64,000 nt of DNA, taken from the NCBI GenBank assembly GCA_036346375.1, contig CM070514.1, forward strand, positions 14,288,463-14,352,462, given 5' to 3'. The DNA is from Guadua angustifolia. Lineage: Eukaryota > Streptophyta > Magnoliopsida > Poales > Poaceae. Both the position numbers and the translations under genes were made by a program. Position 1 is the stretch's first letter, and every line of letters begins with the position of its first letter. A model generated the notes under the pieces. It did not search any database. It was not told where the DNA came from and saw only the letters and a list, made by a program, of their open reading frames with translations. Below are positions 12,291-22,813 of the stretch, in pieces.

Positions 12291-12790
12291 AAGGTACGCC
12301 CATGACGAGCCGACCATCATACATGTACGGTACCACTCGACCCGAGCCAAATGATGGCGCTTCCATGACGAGCCACGCCACGCCCCAAGATGACCGGATG
12401 TAGGTGTTATCGACCAATCCAAGGTACACTCCATGACGAGCCGACCGTCGACATGTACGGGTACCACTTACCAGAGCCAAATGATGGCGCTGCTTCCATG
12501 ACGAAACACGCCACGCCCCAAGATGACCGTGTAGGTGTCATCGACCATTCGAGGTACGCCCATGATGAGCAGATCGTCAGACATGTACGGTACCACTCGC
12601 CCAGAGCCAAATGATGGCGACTCATGACGAGCCACGCCACGCTTCGCATGACCGGTGTAGGTGTCATCGATCAATCCAAGGTACGCCTCGATGAGCCGAC
12701 CGCCAGACATGTACGGTACCACTCTACCGAGCCAAATGGTGGCGCGCTCCATGACGAGCCACTCTATGCTCCTACCGACCAGATGTAGGC
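12291..12790. repeat. Four tandem copies of a ~130-bp unit
   Basis: Units begin at AAGGTAC-type sequence at 12291, 12421, 12551 and 12678, giving lengths of 130, 130, 127 and about 113. Each contains ACATGTACGGTACCAC-like sequence, then GAGCCAAATGATGGCG, then GATGACCGGATGTAGGTG-like sequence. Copies differ by substitutions and small indels. The block lies about 200 bp before the 3' LTR of Gy-E. Tandem repeats in the 3' untranslated region are known for Tat/Ogre-type elements and can seed satellite DNA. Confidence 0.9.
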
Positions 12791-13002
12791 GCTGCGCCAA
12801 GGAGCGCCTATAAACAAAGAAATATTCCGAGGGCGATTGATTATCAAGGCCAAGGCGAAGTTAGGCCCAAGGCACCCGATGAGGCTGCCGAGAGATTGAG
12901 TCCATCGCGACCTCCCATCAAGCCACTTAATGAAGAAAACAACAACAGTAATGCAAAGGGCAAACTCACGGGACGGCTTCGGTCTTGAAGCACGCGGGCT
13001 AT

Positions 13003-13484
13003 CAGGGAATCATGAAACCGTGTCTAATCCATGGGTTTAATGGACCGCCCATGAGGGTGGTCCGCCGCATAAGCCAAAGGAAGAGCTTCGAAGGCACTAA
13101 ACACGCCAAAGAAAAGAAGAGCGGAGCTGTGGGCGATAGGGGTAGGTAGGCAGCTGCGACCTCTACAAAGGACGGCGCACTGCACACAGACGGTCTTCCT
13201 CAGACTTCAAACGCTTCGCTGCTCACTGCTCATGCCCTAAAGAACTCCGCCACTGTGTTCGGGATGCCCTGCCAAGTATATAGAGAGAGGACCTTGTACA
13301 GAGAGAAGAGAGAGCCTCTTGTAACCAAGAACACCAACACACTCAAACAACGTAAAGCAGACTAGGGTATTATCTCCACCGAGAGCCCTAACTCGGGTAA
13401 AATCTTCGTGCCTTGCTTTACCATCGCTTAGATCTTCCGCTTTGCCCCACTCCTCTTCTTCATTGCTCAGAATAACCATCGACA
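13003..13484 (+). repeat. Gy-E 3' LTR
   Basis: Direct repeat of 2951-3484, ending AATAACCATCGACA. Angela-like LTR sequence starts again immediately after it. The upstream polypurine tract is poor: only gaagcacgcgggct is seen. Confidence 0.8.
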
Positions 13485-14817
13485 AGATGCACACATACGG
13501 GTGGGAACACCACGCGCCGGAGTGCTAGCACCGGTTGTGTTGTTCTCGACAGAGAAGGGGTGGTGACTAGGGTTTTAAGAATTTTGAATTCTTATTATTT
13601 CTTTTTGTATTCTCTCTCATGAAAGCCACCACATCCTCCCTTTATATAGACGTCCCATGACGGATTTCATCCCTTGAAGCCCATTAGGAACTCTAAGCCC
13701 ATTACAACTCGGATCCCTATCTGAACTGGTTACAACCCTTTAGGTGTGTGACCGTAGAGGTTCACGTGCACTCAAACATGGCTGGTGTACCCCTATCGAT
13801 CATCGGGTACTCCTATTTAATCAATGAGCATTTGACCAATAGTTGATAGTGGCCCCTAGTAAGACTTACCGACTCCCGAGTACATCTAAATATTGGGTGA
13901 ACCTCAACAATACCCTATATGTATTTCCTTTTACCCCACGATATCGAACAAACCCAAGACGAGTTCTTGTCATCCTTATTTGGATGGCTCGACCACACTT
14001 TCTCAATGTTATGACTCGGATTCTCCGAATTGTAACATCTTCAAAATTTAAATAAAGTAAGAAATTAAAATTCAGAATTAAATTATGTTTGTTGATGCTT
14101 TTTCTGAATTTCCTGAATTTTTCTGGATTTTCTTGATTTTTGTTTCATTGGAAAAGTGTTTTCTAGTATTAGAAGAATAACAAACAAATAAAACCTTAAT
14201 TCAATAAAATTAAAAATTCAGTATAATCTCAAGAATACCCTGAACCCTAATTTTAAATTTTAAAATGTCTTATCCAACATTTATGCATGAATTACAAATT
14301 CATTTACTGTACCAAGACTAGCAACTGTGAACTTGTCAGAATTTAATAAAAATAATAATGACTTATATCGAGACAAAAATTTTATATTAACTTAAGAAGT
14401 CAATATTAATGTACAGTAAAAATTTCAGAAATTAATAAATTATATTTGGATATTTAAAAATTCAAAAACTGAGAGATTAAAAATCTAGTAATCAGGATGT
14501 CAGAATTTTAATAAATTAAATACAAATTATTTAAAGCTAAATATTTTACTGAAGTATAATTTGATCAAACAGAACTAATATGAAAAGTTTCAAAAAGTTT
14601 TGAAAATATTTACATTATCTCATAAATCAAAAACAGAAATCTGAAAACTGTGTGGAACGACTTGTCATAATTTTTAAAAATTTTGCAAATCATATTTTTC
14701 TCTGAAATTTCTACAGTAACAAGATAACTGCCTGTCCATCATACATAGATAACCGTACCATTGAAACCCTATCCTGCTCAGCCTGCATCTAGACCCCAGT
14801 TTTGTTGTGTCTCCCCA

Positions 14818-15487
14818 TGTTTGCACCCAAATTTGGCAGGTCTGATGTCGTAGAAATCGGTTTTGGTAAGGGATATATCGGTTATAGCAAGTTGATGCGG
14901 TTTCGGATTGGAAGGCCTCGATCCTAAGGAAATCGAGTCCAATACGGCAGTGATAGGAGGTTGAGAAGGATACGATCGGGCTTTACATGGTAAGGAGAGA
15001 TTGAAGCCGATACGTGATTGAGGAAACCGAGAAGGACACGTCGGACCGAAAGTGCTATATAAGAGGTCCAGAGGCGAGAGGAAAAGACGCCTGAGCCAAC
15101 CCACAAACACGATCTACTTTTCCTTTACTTTCCTCAATTAGAGTAGCCAATTTAGCTTGTAATCTTTCATCTGTAATACTCTTTGATCAACCGAGTTGCG
15201 ATCGCCAGATTGATCTTTGCTGCATTACACCCCTTTTGGTTCATCTTTTTCTTCGATCTTGTTAAGACGCTTTTTCGAAGAAGTGGCCTATTTACCCCAT
15301 CCATTTTTCCGCCGGACGACTAGACTTACCATTCGCTTTGATTGAAATCGACTTGCATAAGTCGATTAGATCCATTTATCTTCTTGCCAATTGCAAGGTC
15401 AAATCGGTCCGCACGCCTACACACTTGAACCTCGATGTTCGTCCGTGTGTTGAGGCTGAAAACCTCCGCAAGTTTTTGGTGTCAACA
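14818..15487 (+). repeat. 5' LTR of the gag-only element
   Basis: Starts TGTTTGCACCCAAATTTGGC, ends GGTGTCAACA, about 670 bp. A TATA box CTATATAAG is at 15055-15063. It matches 17629-18303 closely, with differences dominated by 1-2 base indels next to C or G. Confidence 0.85.
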
Positions 15488-15492
15488 CATTT

Positions 15493-15509
15493 TGGCACGC
15501 CTAGTGGGA
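15493..15509 (+). promoter_or_regulatory. Primer-binding site of the gag-only element
   Basis: TGGCACGCCTAGTGGGA lies 5 bases after the LTR end. Sequences of the TGGCGCGCC type serve as PBS in Tat-like elements. The matching tRNA was not determined. The second copy is at 18310. Confidence 0.6.
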
Positions 15510-15599
15510 CCAAAGAACCAATCTACAGTGATGAACGCAAACAAGTCCATCGCCCACCGACGTCAACACGGAGGCGATCATCGCCACAATGGAGGACTT

Positions 15600-17020
15600 G
15601 ACTCGAAAGCAATGACAAGAGATCAAGAAAGAAAAGTCGCCGAGGAGATGATGCCGAAGCATTACCAAAAACCCGACGAGGGTTATTCAAAAATAGCTTC
15701 CAGATGCTCAACCCTATCGGTGATACCAACAAACCACCGATCGTAAGTCGATACATGCCGGCTCAGCCGAAGTTATCTTCTATGATTGAGCAATGCAGAC
15801 ATCATGCGCCGATCAACCAATCATCGGTTTTGGTCACAACTTTGGGGACGATGATAGAAAACAGCGCTAAGACAATCGCCAAGAATTGGCCACGCCAGAA
15901 GTCTGTTAGAACCATTGCAACAACTTCCGACATATCCTACCTACACGGGCGCTTAACTAACGTTTCAAATAAGTTTTCGGCATCAAGAATTCCTACAATG
16001 CCGACTCAACCCACGGTGCTGAAACAATCCGATGGATTCACTCAAGATTATGCATATACCAACACCGCAAAACCCAAAGACGCCGGTTACGCTTATTGCT
16101 CGTCGTATCGCTTTGGTGCCTATACCCAATCGGCTACACAATGAACGAGCACATGTACAGCCGATTCCGATCAAGAATCGCAACTCACAGAGTGATTGCC
16201 TACACGGAACCCTTTTGCACCTGCAAGCGAGCCACCTGCACCTGCAGAGCCGATAGACGGATCAAGCACCACAACAATACCGGGAGGTGATACCCATCGG
16301 GCAACCCGAGCTAGCACTCGGGGCAGGATGTCATTATGGCCAAAGGCCTATCGCAACCCGAGTTGGCACTCAAAGGTGGATGTCAACCGGTCGACCAAAT
16401 CTCGATCAGATTAGTTTGGCCTGCAACCAAGGGGTAGGACGGTCGCTACCAAAGCCGCATTCGGATTACATTGATCACATGGCCTATCCACACAATTACG
16501 AGTCCCGTGACTTTATCAAATTCTCGGGGACGATTCAGCATTACTTTAGAACACATCGGACGATTTATTGCCCAATGCGGTGAAGCCGCCCAACCGATGG
16601 GCTAAGGATTAGATTGTTTTCATTATCATTGTCTAGAATCGCTTACGTGATTCATAAATCTTCCTCCAAATTCGGTCCACTTCGAACGATTTAGAGAGTC
16701 GATTTCATGAATACTTCTTCATTGAAGCCAGAGCTCGTAATCGCCGATTTGAGCTCACCGACAGAGGTCCGAGAATCGTAATTGAGTACATTAAGAGATT
16801 CAGAAGGTTAGGAATCGTGTTTTGGTGTAACTTTGCTCGATAATCGCTAGCCGATTTAGCTTTTCATGGGTTAATTTCCCATTAAAGGAAAGATTTGGTC
16901 GGCAAGAATTCACCGATTTGAGTCACCTCCTACACCGAGTATCGGCTCAAGAAAGTCGTTTATCTATCAATGACGGCTTCAGGAGAAATTCGAGAATAAC
17001 AAAATGAGATACAATCACTA
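15600..17020 (+). pseudogene. Gag of the gag-only element, broken
   Basis: Read across frames, YESRDFIKFSG (near 16498-16530), a sequence that fits a HIGRFIAQCGEAAQ-type helix (16556-16600), RFHEYFFIEAR (near 16700), YIKRFRRLG (about 16785-16815) and SLADLAFHG (about 16845-16870) follow the order of the retrotransposon gag core. Stops and shifts occur throughout. No zinc knuckle and no pol were found downstream. Such elements move only with enzymes from a related full element. Confidence 0.6.
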
Positions 17021-17628
17021 TAGAGGGTGGTCGATTACAATTTGCGTAAGAGCCGATTTATTGAGTTGGATCCCAAATTGCTTTTTGTTAACATGGTTCA
17101 CTGCTCGCAAAAGGAAAGAGCCGATACAAGACATCAACCTAGTCGATAAGCATAGCTTGTCGCACATCGCTTGAAACCACCAACAAACCGATATGAAGAT
17201 GGATGGCAGAAAGAGATGATGCAAATCATAGTCGGGCCTCAATTCGGATCGAGACCGACCTCAAGGCAAGCACTCCAAGATAATTAAACCAAAAGAAGAG
17301 CTTAAAGTCGACAAGAGGTACAAAGTCGAGAGGTCCATACTATCGAGGAGGCCGACACAGAGGCATGAACTCCAACGCCCGGACGCAAGAATCGCGTGAA
17401 GTCGACATCAGAAAAGCAAAGGAACGGGTCATGTGTAAAACGGCAAAGAAGATGGAGCGGTATGCGCATGAGCTGTCAAGGATTCATGAGTGCAGATTCC
17501 AAAAGCGTGGTCTCAAAAGTAAAAGATGATGCAATGGGATGACATTTTACCAAGAGAAGTACTGCTGAAAGCCGATTTGACATGTAATTTTGGGGCATGT
17601 TTAAACATACCCCAAAATTGGGGGCATA
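17021..17628. other. 3' region of the gag-only element
   Basis: Purine-rich non-coding sequence ending in an imperfect palindrome around 17595-17630 (GGGGCATGTTTAAACATACCCC and the purine tract). No pol motifs are present. Confidence 0.5.
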
Positions 17629-18303
17629 TGTTTGCACCCAAATTTGGCAGTGTCCGATGTCGAGAAATCGGTTTTGGTAAGGGATATATCGTTATAGCAA
17701 GTTGATGCGGTTTCAGATTGGAAGGCCTCTATCCTAAGGAAATCGAGTCCAATACGCGTGATAGGAGATTGAGAAGGATACGATCGGGCTTTACATGGTA
17801 AGGAGAGATTGAAGCCGATACGGGTGATTGAGGAAACCGAGAAGGACACGCTCGACCGAAAAGCTATATAAGAGGTCCAGAGGCGAGAGGAAAAGACGCC
17901 CAGAGCCAACCCACAAACACGATCTACTTTTCCTTTACTTTCCTCCACAATTAGAGTAGCCAATTTAGCTTGTAATCTTTCATCTATAATACTTTTGATC
18001 AATCGAAAGGCGATCGCCGTATTGATCTTTGCCGCATTACACCCTTTTGGTTCATCTTTTTCTTCGATCTTGTTGCGACGCTTTTTCGAAGAAGTAGCCT
18101 ATTTACCCCATCCAGTCTTTCCGCCCGGATCGACTAGACTTACCATTCGCTTTGATTGAAATCGACTTGCATAAGTCGATTAGATCCATTTATCTTCTTG
18201 CCGATTGCAAGGTCAAATCGGCTGGCACGCCTACACACTTGAACCCGGTGTTCGTCCGGTGTGTTGAGGCCGAAAACCCTCCGTCAAGTTTTTGGTGTCA
18301 ACA
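17629..18303 (+). repeat. Second LTR of the gag-only element
   Basis: Direct repeat of 14818-15487 with TATA box CTATATAAG at 17864-17872. It is followed by PBS-like sequence rather than by a target duplication, so it also headed a second internal region that is now lost after about 18345. Confidence 0.85.
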
Positions 18304-19753
18304 CATTTTTGGCACGCCCAGTGGGACCAAAGAACCAATCTACAAGATGAACCCTCCATCAAGTTTCAAAACTGGTTATGATTTTATATCAATGGGTTAA
18401 AATTGTTGGATTTCATGAATTGAATTATTGGATGAATGATTATATCATTATGTCAATGGGTTGACAATTGCTGGACTTCATGATTGAATTATGGATTTGA
18501 TTATTGGATTATTGGAATACTGGATCACTGGATTATCCATTGCTCAATAAAGTGAGTTTCATTTATGCTTTACTTATTTTCTTATCAGCAATCTTGCTCT
18601 TACAAATTCTGTTTGACAAATTGCAAATTGATTTACAAAATAAATTCTGCTTTATGCAAAGTCAACCTAGAAGCCTCCTTTGATTTAACTTGCATTTATT
18701 GTATTTGCAAATACCACCTTAAGACTTGCTGAGTACGAAAGTACTCAACCTTACTTATTATGTTGTTTAGGTAATTGTGAAGCCTCGAAGAATACCTCCT
18801 CATCGCAGGATGCGGGAACTTAATGGACGTGATCTTTCTAGGGTTTATGCCTTGTCAGTTGCCTGAGGGTCGGATGAACACACTACAAGACTTTGCTTCT
18901 CCTGTGCTATGTTAAATACTCTGAATTATAAATATCTATTGTACAATTACCTTCCGCATTAATATTATGATGTATGGTTGTGATTCCAATTGTTGTAAAT
19001 GTGTGTACTAGCTACTGATCCAAGAACTAGTACAGAATGCACATTAGATTTCCATTTTTGCATTTTTGCAAAAATGGGGATCGTTACACGAATGCATCGA
19101 GTTAACTCTTTAACTCGATGACTCGAGTAACTCTTACTCGAGTAGTATGGCCATACATTTTTAGGAATCTGACCACTCAAGAGACCTAGAGATATCTCTC
19201 CCGTTGTATGGAGGGGCATATCCTATCTTGATCGACCACACCTCGCAACATGTTTCATGACAAATCCGAAAGCCACCCTTATAACTACCCAGTTACGGAG
19301 TAGCATTTGACGACCCCTAAGTAAGCCATTATGCATCTTGAGAACATGCGACAATCTCAAGTCGAAGGATATAGCATACACATCATATATGAGACCAACT
19401 GATGACATAAAAGAATACAACGTTCTCACAATGTCTCAAGTGGGTCGATGTCCAACATCATATTCTCTAATATGTGTTCATATTATTGGTTTAATATCTC
19501 CATATCTATGACCTGTGAAATATGGCCATCGGCTAGTACATATGCTAGTCTAGTCATATGTGTCCTCATATGATTATCGACTAGGGATTCCTTTTAGAAT
19601 GAACATCATAAAGATGAATACAGAGTTTCACAAACAAGTCACGTTCTTGTAAATTAATATCCATGATATTATTCAAAGAACAATATCATAGTTTATGAAT
19701 ATTGATGGAAATATAATCATCTCTATAATTGCCCCTAGGGCATGTTTCCAACA

Positions 19754-21690
19754 GAAGCATACAACGATGATATCGTAGTTAAATTAAAAATTGGGAGCAC
19801 CTTAATTAGTGATCTCGAGGAAACATTCAACAATCTCAGGAAGTATCGAATGATACTTAACCTTGAGAGGTGCACGTTCGATGTCCCGTCCGGCAAGCTT
19901 CTTGGTTTCCTAGTGTCCAGTCAAGGCATCGAGTCTAACCAGCATAAAATTGAGGTTATCGACTCAAGCGCGCCTTTTGCGTAAGCGAGAGAAGTGCAAA
20001 GCTATGGCTACAAAGACAAACTCCTCACTATTTCGTTTCTGATGGGTGAGCAGGGCTACCCTTCTTCAAACTACTCAAGAAGTAGGACAATTTTGAGTGG
20101 ACCGAGGAGGTAGAAAAAGCTATTCAAGACTTGAAAAGGTATTTATCATCTCCATCAATTTTGATTTCACCTAATGAAAAAGTAGAGCTCTTTTTGTATA
20201 TTTTATCTACCCCTCAAGTAGTAAGTACAGTCCTGGTGGTCGAGTGGGATTGCCCCGAGAAAAAGACCGAAGTCCAGAAGCTGGTATACTACGTGAGCGA
20301 GGCCTTGCACAATGCCAAGCTGCAATACCATCAAGTATAGAAGACGTCGTATGCATCCCGATATCTTTCTGAAAGCTGCGGCACTACTTCCAAGCACACA
20401 AGATTATGGTCATGACGACATATCCGCTTAAGGAGGTAATACGCAACTGAGAGGCGACAAGGCGAATTGCACAGTGGGTGGTCAAACTCAATGAGTTTAA
20501 GGTTGATTTTGCACCATGGACAAGCATCAGGTCAGGGGTCTTAGCAGACTTCATCGTGAAATGACACACATCGAGGAAAAGGGGCACAGGACAATCGATA
20601 ACCACTAGACTATGTTCTTCAATGGATCGCTCATGCTTTAGAGCTTGTGGTCTGGCATCATGCTCAAATCCCTGACAGGTGAGGAGCTCAAATATGTTAT
20701 CCAACTTGATTTTCAAGCTTCAAATAATGTTGCAGAATACGAGGGACTAATCGACGAGCTCCAAATAGCGGCGTCACATGGGATCAGGCGATTACTCGTG
20801 AAAAGGGACTCACAGCTAGTCGTAAACCAAGTACAGAAGGAGTACCAGTGCTTAGATGACTACATGGCAGCATACTTAAACAAGGTTCGCAAGCTAGAGC
20901 ACAAGTTCGAAGGGCTTGAGGTAAGACATATCAGGAGAAGTGACAACTCCGCCGCCAACGAACTTGCTAGGCTTGCTTCATCCCATTCACCCGTATCTAC
21001 AGGAATCTTCATTGAGAAACTCCTTAAACCATCTATCTCCCCTGTACGGGAGACAAATGCTACCCAACTCAACCAACAGCCTGATCTAGTTAGTGAGGCA
21101 GAATCCATAGACACGAAAGCTGCACTACTCGAACATGAACTTACTTGGATGACTCCATTCCAAGCCTATCTTGAAGGTCGAGAGATCCCTGACAATGATG
21201 CCTCAGTCAAGAAAATTGCATGTAAGTCCAACCTATACGCATTGGTAGACAGGAGACTCTACCGAAAGGGGAGTAACAAAATTTTGATAAAGTGCATCAC
21301 TCAAGAAGAGGGCAATAAAATATTACTCGATGTCCATGGAGGCATCTACGGCAATCAAGTTCTTGTGAGCTAGTGAAAAAGTACGAAAGGTGCCAATTTT
21401 ACAGCAAGCAAATCACCCGACCAGCTCAGGCCCTGCAAATAATTCCTCTTTCTTGGCCTTTCTCCGTCTAGGGCTTCGATATTTTGGGACCTTTCCTAAG
21501 AGCCCAAAGAGGTTACAAGTTATTGTTCGTGGCATTTGACATGTTCACCAAGTGAATCGAAGCCAAACCCATCAGGAACATCACCGTAGAAGCGGCCAAG
21601 AAGTTCATGAGGAGCATCATTACTCAATTCGGTATCCCTAATCAAATAATCACATATAATGGTAGCCAGTTCAAGAGCAATGCTATCAAG
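19754..21690 (+). pseudogene. Gy-A right part: RT C-terminal half, RNase H and integrase N-terminal half
   Basis: It continues the RT that stops at 2715. The frame opens with EAYNDDIVV, where the family has YVDD (valine to asparagine), then the RT thumb (to 19984), a broken connection region (19985-20640), and an open RNase H frame 20645-21373 with NNVAEYEGLIDELQIA, LLVKRDSQLVVNQVQ and a long linker. The integrase zinc-finger end (CQFYSKQITRPAQ, about 21392-21430) and core start (IIT.NGSQFKS, about 21640-21680) follow. It stops abruptly at about 21690 against an antisense copia fragment. The RNase H FDGS motif reads FNGS. Not functional. Confidence 0.9.
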
Positions 21691-22390
21691 AAAACGCGAC
21701 TAGAAACATGGCAAGCAATAGCTATAGATTCCGCCCAAAACTTTCTAGGAGTATTGTACTCGTCTAGTATCGTCCTGGCCATCTCAACTAGGGTCCTATC
21801 CTTCTTTTCCACTACGCCATTTTGCTGAGGGGTGTAGGGATAGGAGAACTGATGCTCTAAACTAGACCACATAGAAACTCTCAAAATAGGAATTCTTGAA
21901 CTCCATGTCATTATCACTGCATATAGCTCGTAAGGCACCTGAGAGCTCAATAAACATCCTACTGACAAAACCCCTAAAGTGAGAAAAAGTCTCATCCTTT
22001 GAGGCCATGAAAAATACCAAAGAATCCTTGAAAAATCATCAAAAATGATAAGAACATTCCACTTCCCTCCCGCTGACTGCACTCTTGCTAGACCAATAGT
22101 GTCCATATGTAAAAGCTGACCTGACACAAAAGTTATCACATTGGTGACTAGGGGAGGGGAAGCAGCAACCATGTTGCCATGTCGGCAAGCAGAGCAAACT
22201 AAGTTTTTAACCATTTTGAGTTTCGGCAAACCACGAATGACTCGTCGTTGCTAACTCTGGTCAAATGATCAAAACCGACATGACCCAATCTCCTATGCCA
22301 GAGAGAGATCACGGGATTCTGAAGCAATGAAACAATGAAGAGAGTCTCTAGAAGAAATAAAAAAATCAGCACGAAAGACTTTCCCAAATC
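21690..22390 (-). pseudogene. Cop-G pre-integrase zinc domain and integrase core, broken
   Basis: The pre-integrase part contains WHRRLGHVGFDHL (near 22300) and CSACRHGN (near 22185), the HHCC zinc-binding region. The core begins at about 22110 (LLHMDTIG) with NVLIIFDDFSR, then a degraded middle, then PYTPQQNGVVEKKDRTLVEM (about 21790-21850) carrying the final catalytic glutamate. The second aspartate region (usually DNGxEF) is not readable. The frame continues to FWAESIAIACHVSSRV and ends at the junction near 21690. Confidence 0.85.
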
Positions 22391-22486
22391 TAGAAATCCC
22401 GCAAACTCGCAAACTAACTCCCCTGATGAATCAAGGATTCTACAAGCACTGCTCTTAAAGCTTACCTCGAAAGAGTCATCGATAAG

Positions 22487-22813
22487 CTAAGAAACAGAAA
22501 GCAAATTATATTGCAGATTACTCACTAAGGCAACCTCCTTAAGAATAAAATTTTCATTAATGCAAATGGTACCTTTAGCAATGACTCTACCTGATGAAGC
22601 ATCCCCAAAAGTGATCAACCCATCACCAGGAGCTCGGACTAGGGAAAAGAACCAACGACAGTCTCGGTCATATGACGAGAACAACTGGAGTCAACAATTC
22701 GAACCTCTCCCTTCCTCACCAAGGGCTCGGATTAGGGAAGAGAACCAACGAGAGTCTCGGTCATATGACGAGAACAACTGGAGTCAACAATCCAAACCTC
22801 TCCCTTCCCCATC
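22487..22813 (-). pseudogene. Cop-G aspartic protease with duplicated active-site segment
   Basis: The protease would process the copia polyprotein. The active-site motif appears as IVDSSCSRHMTET twice, once in each copy of a 93-bp tandem duplication (22629-22813), where relatives have one DSGCSRHMTGD. The downstream half reads GLITFGDASSGRVIAKGTI and LVSNLQYNLLSVS (to 22487), the usual end of the domain. The duplication puts an early stop after the first motif, so the enzyme cannot be made. Confidence 0.85.
22629..22813. repeat. 93-bp tandem duplication (two copies)
   Basis: Copy 1 is about 22629-22721 and copy 2 about 22722-22813. Both contain CTCGGTCATATGACGAGAAC and CTGGAGTCAACAAT. They differ at several positions, so the duplication is not recent. 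It lies in the Cop-G protease active site. Confidence 0.9.

Larger units (their letters stand above)
2951..13484 (+). mobile_element. Gy-E: degenerate Tat-like Ty3/gypsy retrotransposon, nested in the Angela-like LTR
   Basis: Two direct repeats (about 2951-3484 and 13003-13484) enclose gag, protease, RT, RNase H and integrase remnants in that order on the plus strand, then a long stretch whose recognisable coding is on the minus strand, then a tandem repeat block. Total length is about 10.5 kb. The order gag-pol, antisense gene, 3-prime tandem repeats is known for Tat/Retand-type elements. Every gene has frequent frameshifts. The target duplication is not clean: left atctg and right agatg differ at two positions, and the exact LTR start is uncertain by a few bases. 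Confidence 0.8.
14818..18345 (+). mobile_element. Non-autonomous gag-only Tat-like element (LARD type) within the chromovirus-like LTR
   Basis: Two direct LTRs (14818-15487 and 17629-18303) flank about 2.1 kb with broken gag and no protease, RT or integrase. A purine tract (CCCCAAAATTGGGGG, about 17610-17624) precedes the second LTR. Both LTRs are followed by the same primer-binding-like sequence TGGCACGCC(C/T)AGTGGGA (15493; 18310). The second LTR is therefore also a 5' LTR, and the unit is the remnant of a tandem LTR-internal-LTR-internal array. A clean target duplication was not found. Confidence 0.75.
14031..19088. mobile_element. Chromovirus-like solo LTR, interrupted by a nested element
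   Basis: The LTR begins TGTAACATCTTC at 14031 and ends GGGATCGTTACA at 19088, with an exact 5-bp duplication CGAAT at 14026-14030 and 19089-19093. The remaining LTR is 14031-14817 plus about 18346-19088, roughly 1.5 kb, AT-rich, with CTTGCTGAGTACGAAAGTAC near 18726, a segment typical of grass Tekay/Del-type LTRs (inference). No internal region remains. It inserted into the Angela-like LTR. Strand is not assigned because no coding region is attached. Confidence 0.85.
2716..19753 (-). mobile_element. Angela-like Ty1/copia solo LTR, interrupted by two further insertions
   Basis: Read on the minus strand, the LTR begins TGTTGGAAACATGCCCTAG at 19753 and ends CCCTAGCA at 2716. It is flanked by an exact 5-bp target duplication GAAGC (2711-2715 and 19754-19758). 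Only LTR-type sequence remains: 19753-19089, 14030 to about 13485, and about 2948-2716, roughly 1.4 kb in all. There is no internal coding region, so it is a solo LTR left by LTR-LTR recombination. A TATA-like stretch (plus-strand tttatata near 13644) lies in the middle piece. The start sequence is like grass Angela-type copia LTRs; that family name is an inference. The insertion splits the Gy-A RT gene. Confidence 0.85.

Noticed and set aside
13483..19758. CAAGA/GAAGC as duplication of an LTR starting at 13488
   Set aside because: The exact pair GAAGC at 2711-2715 and 19754-19758, with RT coding on both sides, explains the data better.
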